A DNA stretch of 14,616 nucleotides from Schwartzia sp. (in: firmicutes). Its GTDB lineage: Bacteria > Bacillota > Negativicutes > Selenomonadales > Selenomonadaceae. Shown piece by piece: positions 1-7,052 of this stretch (position 1 is the first letter of the stretch; the number at the start of each line of letters is the position of its first letter). The notes under the pieces are model-generated. The model worked only from the letters and a program-made list of their open reading frames with translations. It was not told the DNA's origin and searched no databases. Both the position numbers and the translations under genes were made by a program. Where the stretch lies: positions 1 through 14,616 of the forward strand of contig JAILNL010000027.1 in NCBI GenBank assembly GCA_024691625.1. Reading direction: 5' to 3'.

Positions 1-13
1 GAGCTATATCAGC
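1..13 (-). tRNA. 5' end of a second tRNA, probably tRNA-Thr (cut by window edge)
   Basis: Read on the minus strand, the last 13 bases before the window edge are GCTGATATAGCTC. This fits a seven-base acceptor strand (GCTGATA) followed by the near-universal T8-A9-G10-C11-T12-C13 of tRNA D-arms. The acceptor sequence is the one I remember for the GGU-anticodon tRNA-Thr of E. coli. It begins 13 bases after the CCA end of tRNA-fMet, so both would lie in one transcript. The anticodon is outside the window, so the amino acid is an inference and the tRNA call itself rests on 13 bases. Confidence 0.6.
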
Positions 14-26
14 TTTACCAGCATTT

Positions 27-102
<76 letters not shown>

Positions 103-142
103 ATGTTCGTTTGCCTTGTTAATCACTGGCTGACAAGTAAAG

Positions 143-171
143 ATTATAGTATATGTCGCAGGGTTTGTAAA
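143..171 (-). promoter_or_regulatory. Sigma-A promoter of the tRNA-fMet operon
   Basis: On the minus strand, -35 TTTACA (166-171) and -10 TATAAT (143-148) are separated by exactly 17 bases. This differs from consensus by one base in the -35 box. Transcription would begin near 135-138, giving a leader of about 35 bases before the tRNA. Directly upstream of the -35 box, about 172-205, lies a run of A and T tracts resembling an UP element, and part of it falls inside the last codons of coaBC. A strong, independent promoter is what is expected for a stable RNA. Confidence 0.88.
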
Positions 172-190
172 GGGCTTTTGTAAAAGTTTT

Positions 191-1402
191 TTAGATTTTT
201 TGAATCTTTTTTTCTTCAATCACCCTGTCAAGGATAATCCCCGCCAGTTCACGCTTGGGCAGAAGTGGGAATTCCTCTACGCTTCCGTCTCTTCTGAGAA
301 GCTTTATGAGATTAGTCTCCGAGTTAAATCCTGCCTGGGGCTTCGTGACATCATTTGCCACGATATAGTCGAGATTCTTCTTCTCGACCTTCGCCTTTGC
401 GTTTTCAATAAGGTTCTGTGTCTCTGCTGCAAATCCCACGAGAACCTGTCCCTCTTTTTTGCGTTTGCCGAGTTCAAAGAGAATGTCAGGATTCTTTTCC
501 AGTACGAGTGTAAGCTCTCTGTCATTCTTTTTGATTTTCTGGTCTGCGACTTCCTTCGCGTGATAGTCCGCCACCGCAGCCGCCTTGATTACAATATGGC
601 TGTCCTCTGCTTCACGCAGTACAACCTCCATCATTTCCTTGGCTGATTCCACAGGAATAAATTCTTTGAGTCCTTCCGGCGGAACGAGTGCCGACGGTCC
701 CGATACGAGGACAACATCAGCGCCGCGTGAAACAGCCTCTGCGGCAATAGCATAGCCCATACGTCCGCTGGAACGGTTTCCTATATAACGTACAGGGTCT
801 ATCGGTTCTACTGTGCCTGCCGCCGTCACAAGAACCTTTACTCCGCGCAGGGATTCGTTCCCCTTGAAGTAATCTTCCATGACACGGACAAGCTCAACAG
901 GCTCAGGCAGACGTCCCGGTCCTGTTGTTCCACATGCAAGATATCCGCTTGCGGGCTCAATGATATGCGCTCCTGCTTTTCTGAGTGTCTCGATGTTTTT
1001 CTGAACAACGGGATTCGTATACATATTCGTATTCATTGCAGGCGCATAGAAAACCGGCGCTTTTGTTGCCAAAAGCGTCGTAGAAAGCATATCATCTCCG
1101 ATGCCCACCGCCGCTTTGGCAATTATGTTTGCCGTAGCCGGCGCTATGAGAAAAGCGTCTGCAAGCTGAGCCAGTGCTATATGCTGCACGTTAAAATTCG
1201 TTACAGGCGCCCACATGTCGCTGGTCACCGCTTGTCCGGTGATTTCGCGGAAGGTAAGCTCCGTCACGAATTCCTTTGCTTCCTTCGTCATTATGACATG
1301 AACCTCTGCCCCTGCCTGACGAAGCTTGCTGGCAACCTCTACGGATTTGTAGGCAGCTATGCCGCCTGTCACTCCCAGAACAATCTTTTTCCCTTTGAGC
1401 AT
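191..1402 (-). CDS. coaBC: Bifunctional phosphopantothenoylcysteine decarboxylase / phosphopantothenate-cysteine ligase
   Basis: Makes 4'-phosphopantetheine for coenzyme A in the cytoplasm: the CoaB half joins cysteine to 4'-phosphopantothenate and the CoaC half decarboxylates the product using FMN. The CoaC domain (residues 1 to about 185) shows VTGGIAAYK at 11-19, the catalytic His74 in NVQHIAL, PAMN at 121-124, and the flap GYLACG with Cys157. The CoaB domain (about 188-403) shows EPIDPVRYIGNRSSG at 199-213, AAAVADY at 274-280 and KIKK at 289-292. Length (403 aa) is normal. An in-frame ATG exists at 1411, but the AAGGA at 1412-1416 touches it directly. The ATG at 1402 has that site nine bases upstream and gives the usual MLKGKKIVLG beginning, so 1402 is preferred. 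It is last in the gene chain, 57 bases after rpoZ. No terminator is visible after it. Confidence 0.95.
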   Translation of the reverse strand: MLKGKKIVLGVTGGIAAYKSVEVASKLRQAGAEVHVIMTKEAKEFVTELTFREITGQAVTSDMWAPVTNFNVQHIALAQLADAFLIAPATANIIAKAAVGIGDDMLSTTLLATKAPVFYAPAMNTNMYTNPVVQKNIETLRKAGAHIIEPASGYLACGTTGPGRLPEPVELVRVMEDYFKGNESLRGVKVLVTAAGTVEPIDPVRYIGNRSSGRMGYAIAAEAVSRGADVVLVSGPSALVPPEGLKEFIPVESAKEMMEVVLREAEDSHIVIKAAAVADYHAKEVADQKIKKNDRELTLVLEKNPDILFELGKRKKEGQVLVGFAAETQNLIENAKAKVEKKNLDYIVANDVTKPQAGFNSETNLIKLLRRDGSVEEFPLLPKRELAGIILDRVIEEKKIQKI

Positions 1403-1424
1403 CTTTTCCATTCCTTCATTACCG

Positions 1425-1439
1425 CCGTGCCGTGCACGG
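1425..1439 (-). other. GC-rich hairpin in the rpoZ-coaBC gap
   Basis: On the minus strand CCGTGC-ACG-GCACGG forms a perfect 6-bp stem with a 3-base loop. The same bases contain the 10-bp palindrome CCGTGCACGG (1430-1439). It lies eight bases upstream of the coaBC ribosome-binding site (1412-1416). There is no T-run after it, so it is not an intrinsic terminator. It could slow RNA decay or affect coaBC translation, but it could also be chance. Function unknown. Confidence 0.4.
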
Positions 1440-1459
1440 GGTTTGATTTATTTGGTTTA

Positions 1460-1672
1460 TTATTTGATACTTGCTTTTGTGCGCGAATAGCTGATGCGGT
1501 CTGCAGCTACCTCAGAGAGAGCCTTCGTTACGTTTTTGGTCGTTTTTGCTTCGACCTTGACCTCTGCTCCGTCCAGAAGCTGACGTGCGCGCTTTGCCGC
1601 CAGTACGACCAGCGTATAACGGCTGTCTACCTTTTTCAAAAGTTCCTTCAACGGCGGTGTTACGATATCCAT
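1460..1672 (-). CDS. rpoZ: DNA-directed RNA polymerase omega subunit
   Basis: Small subunit that helps fold and assemble the beta' subunit of RNA polymerase. The 70-residue protein has the family core: PPLKELLKKVDSRYTLV near the start, AAKRARQL at 25-32, then the ALSEVA helix at 51-56. Two starts are possible. The ATG at 1681 overlaps the gmk stop as ATGA, but the AAAGGAG at 1683-1689 is only one base from it. The ATG at 1672 is ten bases from that site and gives MDIVTPPL, so 1672 is chosen; the alternative adds three residues. It sits between gmk and coaBC, the common order in Firmicutes and many other bacteria, and is probably translated with gmk. Confidence 0.93.
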   Translation of the reverse strand: MDIVTPPLKELLKKVDSRYTLVVLAAKRARQLLDGAEVKVEAKTTKNVTKALSEVAADRISYSRTKASIK

Positions 1673-1677
1673 TACAA

Positions 1678-2292
1678 TCATTCTCCTTTACTCTTGCAAA
1701 TTGCATTTATAACAGAGGTGCACCGCTTGGAGCGGTAATGCTCTGCCTTCAAAATCCCTGCGACCGCATCAACGGTATCATCAACGGATTCATTTACTAC
1801 TGCATACTGATATTTTTCCGCGAGCTTTATTTCTCCCACGGCTGATTCCAGACGGCGTTTGATGCTTTCTTCGGCATCAGTTGCACGTCCGCGGATTCTC
1901 TTTTCCAGTTCCTCCAATGATGGAGGAAGAATAAAGATATATACTCCTTCAGGAAATTTCTCCATGACGTTCAGCGCGCCCTGTGTATCAATTTCCAAAA
2001 GAATATCCTTGCCCTGTTCCAATTTCTCGCGGATAGGCGCCAGCGGTGTCCCGTAATAGTTTCCGTAGACCTCCGCCCACTCAAGAAGCTCGCCCTTACG
2101 GATCATTTCTTCAAAGACGGCCTTTTCCTTGAAATAATAGTTTACACCGTCCTGCTCTCCCGTCCGGGGCTTACGTGTAGTCGCGGAAATGGAATAGGCA
2201 ATCTCCGGATGCTTTTTAAGAAGAGCGCTGCAGACAGTGCCTTTTCCGGTACCCGATGGGCCCGATACAACAATAAGACATCCTTCTCTCAT
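1678..2292 (-). CDS. gmk: Guanylate kinase
   Basis: Phosphorylates GMP to GDP with ATP, a required step in GTP and dGTP supply. The 204-residue protein has the P-loop GPSGTGKGT at 11-19, the GMP-binding [12 protein letters not shown] segment from about 35, the [12 protein letters not shown] segment at about 72-83, and the LLEIDTQGA core strand followed by the lid region with [13 protein letters not shown]. The start at 2292 overlaps the remA stop as ATGA, with AAAGGA nine bases upstream, so translation is likely coupled. In Firmicutes this enzyme is a known target of (p)ppGpp inhibition (family knowledge, not seen here). Clear assignment, usual length. Confidence 0.97.
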   Translation of the reverse strand: MREGCLIVVSGPSGTGKGTVCSALLKKHPEIAYSISATTRKPRTGEQDGVNYYFKEKAVFEEMIRKGELLEWAEVYGNYYGTPLAPIREKLEQGKDILLEIDTQGALNVMEKFPEGVYIFILPPSLEELEKRIRGRATDAEESIKRRLESAVGEIKLAEKYQYAVVNESVDDTVDAVAGILKAEHYRSKRCTSVINAICKSKGE

Positions 2293-2567
2293 TCTTCTAC
2301 ATCCTTTGCTTTAAAATCCTGCTCGTCAGATCCCGAAACACGGTGTGCCACTGTCTCCGGCTGTACTGCTGAAAGGATTATGTGGCTGCTGTCCGTCACG
2401 ATAACGGAGCGTGTACGTCTGCCGTATGTAGCGTCAATGACAGAGCCCTTTTCGCGGGCCTCCTGTACAATGCGCTTGATTGGTGCGGACTCAGGGCTGA
2501 CGATTGCTACAATGCGGTTTGCCATAACAATATTACCAAACCCGATATTGATAAGCTTAATATCCAT
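2289..2567 (-). CDS. remA: RemA/DUF370 family DNA-binding regulator
   Basis: A 92-residue homologue of Bacillus subtilis RemA (YlzA), which binds repeats upstream of biofilm-matrix and other operons and activates them. The conserved core is nearly complete: [10 protein letters not shown] at 3-12, [11 protein letters not shown] at 22-32, [10 protein letters not shown] at 44-53 and [11 protein letters not shown] at 64-74. Counting from the ATG at 2567, Arg18, Pro29, Arg50 and Arg51 fall at the numbers I recall as important in B. subtilis RemA. An ATG at 2570 is also in frame, but GAGGTG (2573-2578) is five bases from 2567 and only two from 2570. The tail after residue 75 is acidic and variable. 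It lies nine bases after yicC and overlaps gmk by four bases. What it controls in this organism cannot be told from the window. Confidence 0.9.
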   Translation of the reverse strand: MDIKLINIGFGNIVMANRIVAIVSPESAPIKRIVQEAREKGSVIDATYGRRTRSVIVTDSSHIILSAVQPETVAHRVSGSDEQDFKAKDVEE

Positions 2568-2576
2568 CATTGCACC

Positions 2577-3455
2577 TCATTCAAGATTCTGTATCTGCTC
2601 ACGCAGCTTTTCAATCTCGCTTTTCACATCGACTACAATCTGTGCGGCCTCAGCATTATTTGCTTTGGACGCCGTAGTATTTATCTCACGGTTCATTTCC
2701 TGTATGAGGAAGTCGAGCTTGCGTCCGACAGGCTCGTCGGATTCCAGTATTTTACGGAACTGCATAAAATGGCTTTTCAGGCGAACCATTTCCTCCGTGA
2801 AGTTTACACGATCGGAATAGATTGCGGTTTCCTGAATAATACGGTTCTGGTCGATTTCTTCCTCCGCAAGAAGCTCCGAAAGAGTCTTTTGAAGACGCTC
2901 GCGGTATGCCGCTACAATCTGCGGGCTGAGCTCAGCAATCTTGCCGACCATAACCTCCATACGGTCAAGTCTGTCCAGAAAATCCTGCTTGAGATTTGCG
3001 CCCTCTTCCTCGCGCATGCGGGTAAGATTTTTCAGCGCCTGCTCCATTGCAGAAGCAAGTATCTCTTCCAACCCCTCAAAGGTTTCCTCTGCGTCTTCTG
3101 CCTTGATAATGTCCGGGAACGAAGCAATCTGCAGTACATCGTCCGGACGTGGCAGATGAAGCTCATCACTTAGGTCGTTCAATGCCTTATGGTAAGCAAT
3201 CGCCAGGTTTTTGTCAACCCGTATGCTTTGCGCCCTGTCACGCTTGTCTGTAAAGGAAACATTTACATCCAGCTTTCCGCGGGAAACGTATTCCTTTATC
3301 TTCTTTTTCATGCCTTCCGCGAAGGCATCAATTTTATGCGGCATGTGAAAGCCGACTTCAAGATATCTCTGGTTTACCGATTTTAGTTCAATGAGGACAC
3401 GATAGCTTTCATCCTCTGCCGTGCCGGCTCCGAAGCCGGTCATACTTTTCAGCAT
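2577..3455 (-). CDS. yicC: YicC/YloC-family endoribonuclease
   Basis: Homologue of E. coli YicC and B. subtilis YloC, for which endoribonuclease activity has been reported. The 292-residue length is typical. It opens with the family hallmark MLKSMTGFG and has the N-terminal LKSVNQRYLE segment at about 24-33. The C-terminal DUF1732 region holds RIIQETAIYSDRVNFTEEM, then LKSHFMQF, GRKLDFLIQEMNREINT and a final helix ending in REQIQNLE. The start at 3455 has GGAG seven bases upstream, in the 24-base gap after dapF. yicC-remA-gmk-rpoZ-coaBC is a widely kept order in Firmicutes, which suggests a shared transcript; a link to RNA turnover or stationary-phase control is known for the family but not shown here. 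Confidence 0.93.
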   Translation of the reverse strand: MLKSMTGFGAGTAEDESYRVLIELKSVNQRYLEVGFHMPHKIDAFAEGMKKKIKEYVSRGKLDVNVSFTDKRDRAQSIRVDKNLAIAYHKALNDLSDELHLPRPDDVLQIASFPDIIKAEDAEETFEGLEEILASAMEQALKNLTRMREEEGANLKQDFLDRLDRMEVMVGKIAELSPQIVAAYRERLQKTLSELLAEEEIDQNRIIQETAIYSDRVNFTEEMVRLKSHFMQFRKILESDEPVGRKLDFLIQEMNREINTTASKANNAEAAQIVVDVKSEIEKLREQIQNLE

Positions 3456-3479
3456 ACTCTCGCTCCCATCCGCTTCTTT

Positions 3480-4316
3480 TTAATAAGTTCCTTTGTAAAC
3501 CTCTTCCGCAGGACCTGTCATATATATATGATTGTCCTTTTCGTTCCATTCAATAAAGAGCTTTCCTCCGTCCAGCTCTACCTCTGCCTGTCTGTCCGTG
3601 CGGTCATTAAGCACACACGCCGTCAGAGTAGCACATGCACCCGTGCCGCAAGCCATAGTGACCGCCGCGCCGCGTTCCCAGACACGCATACGCACATGGC
3701 TGCGGTCCCGTACGGAAACAAACTCCGTATTCACGCGGTTTGGAAATGCCTCATGGGATTCAAAGGCAGGCCCAAGTTTCTCTATATCAAGGGTTGAAAG
3801 GTCGTCCCACAGGACAACACAATGAGGATTTCCCATTGATACGCATGTTACCTTATAAGATTCTCCGAGTACAGTAAGCGGTTTGCTTACCACACGGCCC
3901 GGTCCGAAGCCCACCGTTGGAATCTTTTCAGCCTCAAGAATCGGCTCTCCCATATCCACGCGAACGCCTGTGATTTTACCGTTTTCCTTTATAATCCGCG
4001 GCACCAATATACCTGCGCCGGTCTCAACAGTAAATTCCTCTCCCGGTACAAGACCAAGCTCGTATACCCAGCGTGCAAAGCAGCGTATGCCGTTGCCGCA
4101 CATCTCTGCTTCACTGCCGTCAGTATTATAGATACGCATTCTGGTATCAGCCTTGTCCGACGGACGTATAAGAATAAGTCCGTCCGCGCCGATACCGAAA
4201 TGGCGGTCGCACATTTTTATGGAAAGCTCTGCGGGATTTTTTATGCTTTCGCTCCTGTCGTCCACAAGCACGAAATCATTGCCGCAGCCCTGCCATTTGG
4301 TAAATTCTATTGCCAT
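3480..4316 (-). CDS. dapF: Diaminopimelate epimerase
   Basis: Interconverts LL- and meso-diaminopimelate, feeding lysine and DAP-type peptidoglycan, without a cofactor. Both catalytic cysteines of the two-base mechanism are present: Cys73 in EMCGNGIRC and Cys223 in MACGTGACA. The N-terminal substrate-binding GCGNDFVLVDD (10-20), NTDGSEAE (64-71) and the MGNPH loop (161-165) are also intact. At 278 residues it matches the family. The start at 4316 is well supported by GGAGG six bases upstream. A 54-base A/T-rich gap separates it from the methyltransferase gene upstream, the largest break in this part of the chain, and it may hold a weak promoter. A 24-base gap leads to yicC. Confidence 0.97.
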   Translation of the reverse strand: MAIEFTKWQGCGNDFVLVDDRSESIKNPAELSIKMCDRHFGIGADGLILIRPSDKADTRMRIYNTDGSEAEMCGNGIRCFARWVYELGLVPGEEFTVETGAGILVPRIIKENGKITGVRVDMGEPILEAEKIPTVGFGPGRVVSKPLTVLGESYKVTCVSMGNPHCVVLWDDLSTLDIEKLGPAFESHEAFPNRVNTEFVSVRDRSHVRMRVWERGAAVTMACGTGACATLTACVLNDRTDRQAEVELDGGKLFIEWNEKDNHIYMTGPAEEVYKGTY

Positions 4317-4367
4317 AGGGTTCCTCCGCTAAAAAAGTCATTTTTAAGGTATCAACATTTTCTTAAT

Positions 4368-4396
4368 ATTTTAGTCTTTTCCGTCTGCCTGCGCAA
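4368..4396 (-). promoter_or_regulatory. Possible weak promoter for dapF and downstream genes
   Basis: On the minus strand, TTGCGC (4391-4396) and TAAAAT (4368-4373) are 17 bases apart, placing a start near 4361, about 45 bases before dapF. The -10 box matches five of six consensus bases but the -35 only three. It overlaps the last codons of the methyltransferase gene. The ecfA1 promoter has a similar weak -35 (TTGCGT) at the same spacing. Chance occurrence in A/T-rich sequence is quite possible. Confidence 0.28.
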
Positions 4397-5183
4397 GAGA
4401 GGAAAGCACGCCGTATTTCACCTTGCTGTATCTGCCGCCAACAGTCTCCGTAAAGCCAAGCCTTTCAAACTCCGTGCTCTTGCTTGTTTCCTTCAGCACC
4501 ACACGGTTACGCGAAACACGAAGCGCTTCTTTCACAGCCTCCTCTGAAAGCGCAGACGGGTCAGCAAGCCCCCGAAGAGGCGACATACTGCTGCTATCAT
4601 GAAACGGGTGTCGGAACATGGGGTCAAAATATACCGCGTCATAAGAATTATCCTTGCAGGATTTCAAAAACGAAAGATGGTCCGACGCAATTACTTCAAT
4701 ACGCCGCATGGCTGCCGTGGTCATAGGATTCTCACTTTCGCAGTGAGCAAGTCCGTAGCGAACTACCTCCGCCATGACAGGATTCGTTTCAACCGCTGTC
4801 ACATGCCCCGTCTCTCCTACCGCATAGCTCTCAACAATAGCATCAGAGCCGAGCCCCAGCGTACAGTCGAGGACTTTCATTCCCGGCTTCAGTGCCATAG
4901 CTTCAATTAAATGGTCGTTTTTCCCCTGACGGATATTTTTTATACGCAGATGTGCCATGCTGGGGTGGAAAAACATTGTTCCCTCAGGAGTTTCCAAAAG
5001 GAGCTGACCGCTTCGGGCAACAAGGATATTCGCTGCGCCTGTTTTTTGCCGCAGCTCATCAAGCCCCAAACGCTCACGGGGAACATATAAAATCCCCAGC
5101 CTTTCCGCCGTTTCTTTCGCCAGTGCTGTCTGGCTGTCTTTCTGCTTTCCCCCGGTAGTAACAATATACTGCTTTAAATCCAT
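4371..5183 (-). CDS. Putative class I SAM-dependent methyltransferase (RsmJ/YpiP-like)
   Basis: A 270-residue protein with a Rossmann methyltransferase fold. Motif I is VLDCTLGLGSDA at 104-115, the acidic end of strand 2 is at AVETNP (130-135), and the motif IV position is YFDPMFRHPF at 185-194. The DPMF-x-H stretch resembles 16S rRNA G1516 methyltransferase RsmJ (VYLDPMFPH). The N-terminal part (about 1-95, starting IVTTGGKQKDSQTALAKE) looks like an added domain shared with Bacillus YpiP-type proteins. Target unknown: rRNA, another RNA or a small molecule are all open, and the equivalence to RsmJ is not proven. The start at 5183 is three bases after the mutL stop, with AGAGG nine bases upstream inside mutL, so it is probably co-translated with the repair genes. 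No stray membrane or signal segment is visible. Confidence 0.8.
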   Translation of the reverse strand: MDLKQYIVTTGGKQKDSQTALAKETAERLGILYVPRERLGLDELRQKTGAANILVARSGQLLLETPEGTMFFHPSMAHLRIKNIRQGKNDHLIEAMALKPGMKVLDCTLGLGSDAIVESYAVGETGHVTAVETNPVMAEVVRYGLAHCESENPMTTAAMRRIEVIASDHLSFLKSCKDNSYDAVYFDPMFRHPFHDSSSMSPLRGLADPSALSEEAVKEALRVSRNRVVLKETSKSTEFERLGFTETVGGRYSKVKYGVLSSLAQADGKD

Positions 5184-5186
5184 GTA

Positions 5187-7052
5187 TTACGTCCTCTTGA
5201 ACATCTTCGCCAGGTCTTTGCTCTCGAACCGAAGTATCGTCGGACGTCCGTGAGGGCACGTATACGGACGCTCGGTGTGTGCAAGCTCGTCAAGGATAAT
5301 CTGCATCTGTCGAAGATTAAGCTCTTCTCCGCGTTTTATTGCCGCACGGCACGCTGTTGTCGCTATGCAGGCATGGCGTATCTCTGCCGCCGTAGGAGAG
5401 TGCATGGAAAGAAGTGCCTCCACAATTTTTCTCAGCACAGTCTCAGATTCACTGTCAGGAATATCTACAGGAACAGCCTTCAAACGAATCTCCTGCGGTC
5501 CGCAGGCTTCCATATCAAATCCCAGCGAGTGGAGCAAATCCTGATGAGCATCCAAAAGCTCCATTTCCTGCCGTCCGAAGGAAATAATCGGATGAACAAG
5601 CAGCTGCTGAGAAGGAATACCGTCCGCCATCTTCGAGAATTTATCATATAAGATACGCTCATGTGCGGCGTGCTGGTCGATAATATACAGATTTTCCGGG
5701 TCCTGCGCGATTATGTAGCACAGAGCCACTTGTCCAACAGGCACCATTGAGAGCTGTCTGTCCATATTCATGTCAATCAGAGGTTCCTCTGAAACGGTTT
5801 CCCTTACTGCGGGTTCAGGCGGAGCATACGAGCTGCTTTCAGTTCTGCGCTCCATCTGCACAAGCTGCTGCGCCTCCGCAAAAGCCGCCATGTCCGCAAC
5901 AGTTCCTGATGCAACCGCCGAAGAAAATGACTGTGCCATACCGCTCGAACGCTCCGCGGCTGTATCAGGTGGGGCTATGGGCGCCGTGTGAATAGGCATA
6001 TCCTCCATTGTATAGCGGCGTTCAGGGTGTTCAACAAATGCCGCAACCTCCGTCAGCTTCTGTCCTGCAGGGCGGATAGCGTCAAGGACTGATTTATATA
6101 CCGCCTTGAACATGCGCCCCTCGTCCTCGAATTTTATCTCTATTTTTCTTGGGTGAACATTGACATCAACAGACCGCTGCGGAACCTCAATGAAAAGCAC
6201 CGCCAACGGATAACCTGCCTTCGGCAGAAGTGAATGATACGCGTTGTCCAAAGCCTTTGACATTGACTTGCTCTCAACAAGCCGGTCATTGACAATGAAT
6301 GTCTGCCATGTGCGTGAGCTTCGTATCATGGAAGGCTTCGTGAGAAAGCCTGTGATTTTAACGTCCGTATCCTCGAAGAAAACCTCAAGCAGTGCCTCGC
6401 CTGCCTGTCCACCGTAGACCGCCGTTATGGCGTCCTCCAGCTTTCCTGTCCCAGGTGTCGTCATTGATACTTTATTGTTTGAAATAAACTTAAACGAGAT
6501 TTCCGGGTGGGAAAGTGCCAGCTTCGTAAGACATTCGCTGATTTTTCCGCCCTCAGTATTCGTTGTTTTCATGAACTTTTTGCGTGCGGGCGTATTGAAA
6601 AACAAATCCTCAACGCGGATTGTCGTACCGACACGGCAGCCTGTTTCCTCTATCTGCGGCTCGCCGTCGCCTGTAATGCGCACGGAAGTACCAAGCTCGT
6701 CGCCCTCTCTGCGCGTAGTCATGGAAAAACGTGAGACTGACGCTATCGTAGGCAATGCTTCCCCGCGAAAGCCAAGCGTACCGATTGTGACGAGATCATC
6801 AGCTTCGCGTATCTTGCTCGTTGCATGGCGCTTTACTGCCATGCCCGCGTCCTCCATTGTCATACCGCAGCCGTCATCGGTAACGCGCATAAAGCTCGTT
6901 CCGCCGGCCATTATTTCGACCTCGATACGTTTCGCCCCTGCGTCTATAGAGTTTTCTACAAGCTCTTTGATTACGGATGCAGGACGTTCAACGACCTCAC
7001 CCGCCGCAATTTTGTTGATTGTCCCGTCATCAAGTACATGTATCAGACTCAT
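5187..7052 (-). CDS. mutL: DNA mismatch repair protein MutL (endonuclease type)
   Basis: Links MutS mismatch recognition to strand removal. The N-terminal GHKL ATPase (about 1-330) has ELVENSIDAG at 30-39, DDGCGM at 59-64, HATSKI at 76-81, GFRGEAL at 94-100 and DVNVHPRK at 296-303. A low-complexity linker rich in Ala, Ser and Pro spans about 355-425. The C-terminal domain carries the nicking site of endonuclease MutLs: DQHAAHE at 459-465, ACR at 567-569, CPHGRP at 599-604 and a final FKRT. The usual last Glu of DQHA(X)2E(X)4E is Asp470, a conservative change. This places the host among bacteria without MutH-type strand discrimination. The start at 7052 overlaps mutS by four bases (ATGA), with AAGGAGG ten bases upstream. 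Confidence 0.97.
   Translation of the reverse strand: MSLIHVLDDGTINKIAAGEVVERPASVIKELVENSIDAGAKRIEVEIMAGGTSFMRVTDDGCGMTMEDAGMAVKRHATSKIREADDLVTIGTLGFRGEALPTIASVSRFSMTTRREGDELGTSVRITGDGEPQIEETGCRVGTTIRVEDLFFNTPARKKFMKTTNTEGGKISECLTKLALSHPEISFKFISNNKVSMTTPGTGKLEDAITAVYGGQAGEALLEVFFEDTDVKITGFLTKPSMIRSSRTWQTFIVNDRLVESKSMSKALDNAYHSLLPKAGYPLAVLFIEVPQRSVDVNVHPRKIEIKFEDEGRMFKAVYKSVLDAIRPAGQKLTEVAAFVEHPERRYTMEDMPIHTAPIAPPDTAAERSSGMAQSFSSAVASGTVADMAAFAEAQQLVQMERRTESSSYAPPEPAVRETVSEEPLIDMNMDRQLSMVPVGQVALCYIIAQDPENLYIIDQHAAHERILYDKFSKMADGIPSQQLLVHPIISFGRQEMELLDAHQDLLHSLGFDMEACGPQEIRLKAVPVDIPDSESETVLRKIVEALLSMHSPTAAEIRHACIATTACRAAIKRGEELNLRQMQIILDELAHTERPYTCPHGRPTILRFESKDLAKMFKRT

Noticed and set aside
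193..213. Hairpin AGATT-TTTTG-AATCT followed by a T-run, considered as the coaBC terminator
   Set aside because: The T-run follows the stem on the plus strand, the wrong direction for coaBC, and the 5-bp A/T-rich stem is too weak.
1512..1706. Minus-strand open frame of 64 codons overlapping rpoZ
   Set aside because: Out-of-frame shadow of rpoZ and the gmk end with no motif.
200..1738. Plus-strand open frames of 148 and 257 codons opposite coaBC and rpoZ
   Set aside because: They are antisense to well-identified genes, are rich in Cys, Arg and His as expected for reverse frames, show no family motif and cross gene borders.
2382..3173. Plus-strand open frame of 263 codons opposite remA and yicC
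   Set aside because: Antisense to two recognised genes, no ribosome-binding site or known motif, and amino-acid content typical of a shadow.
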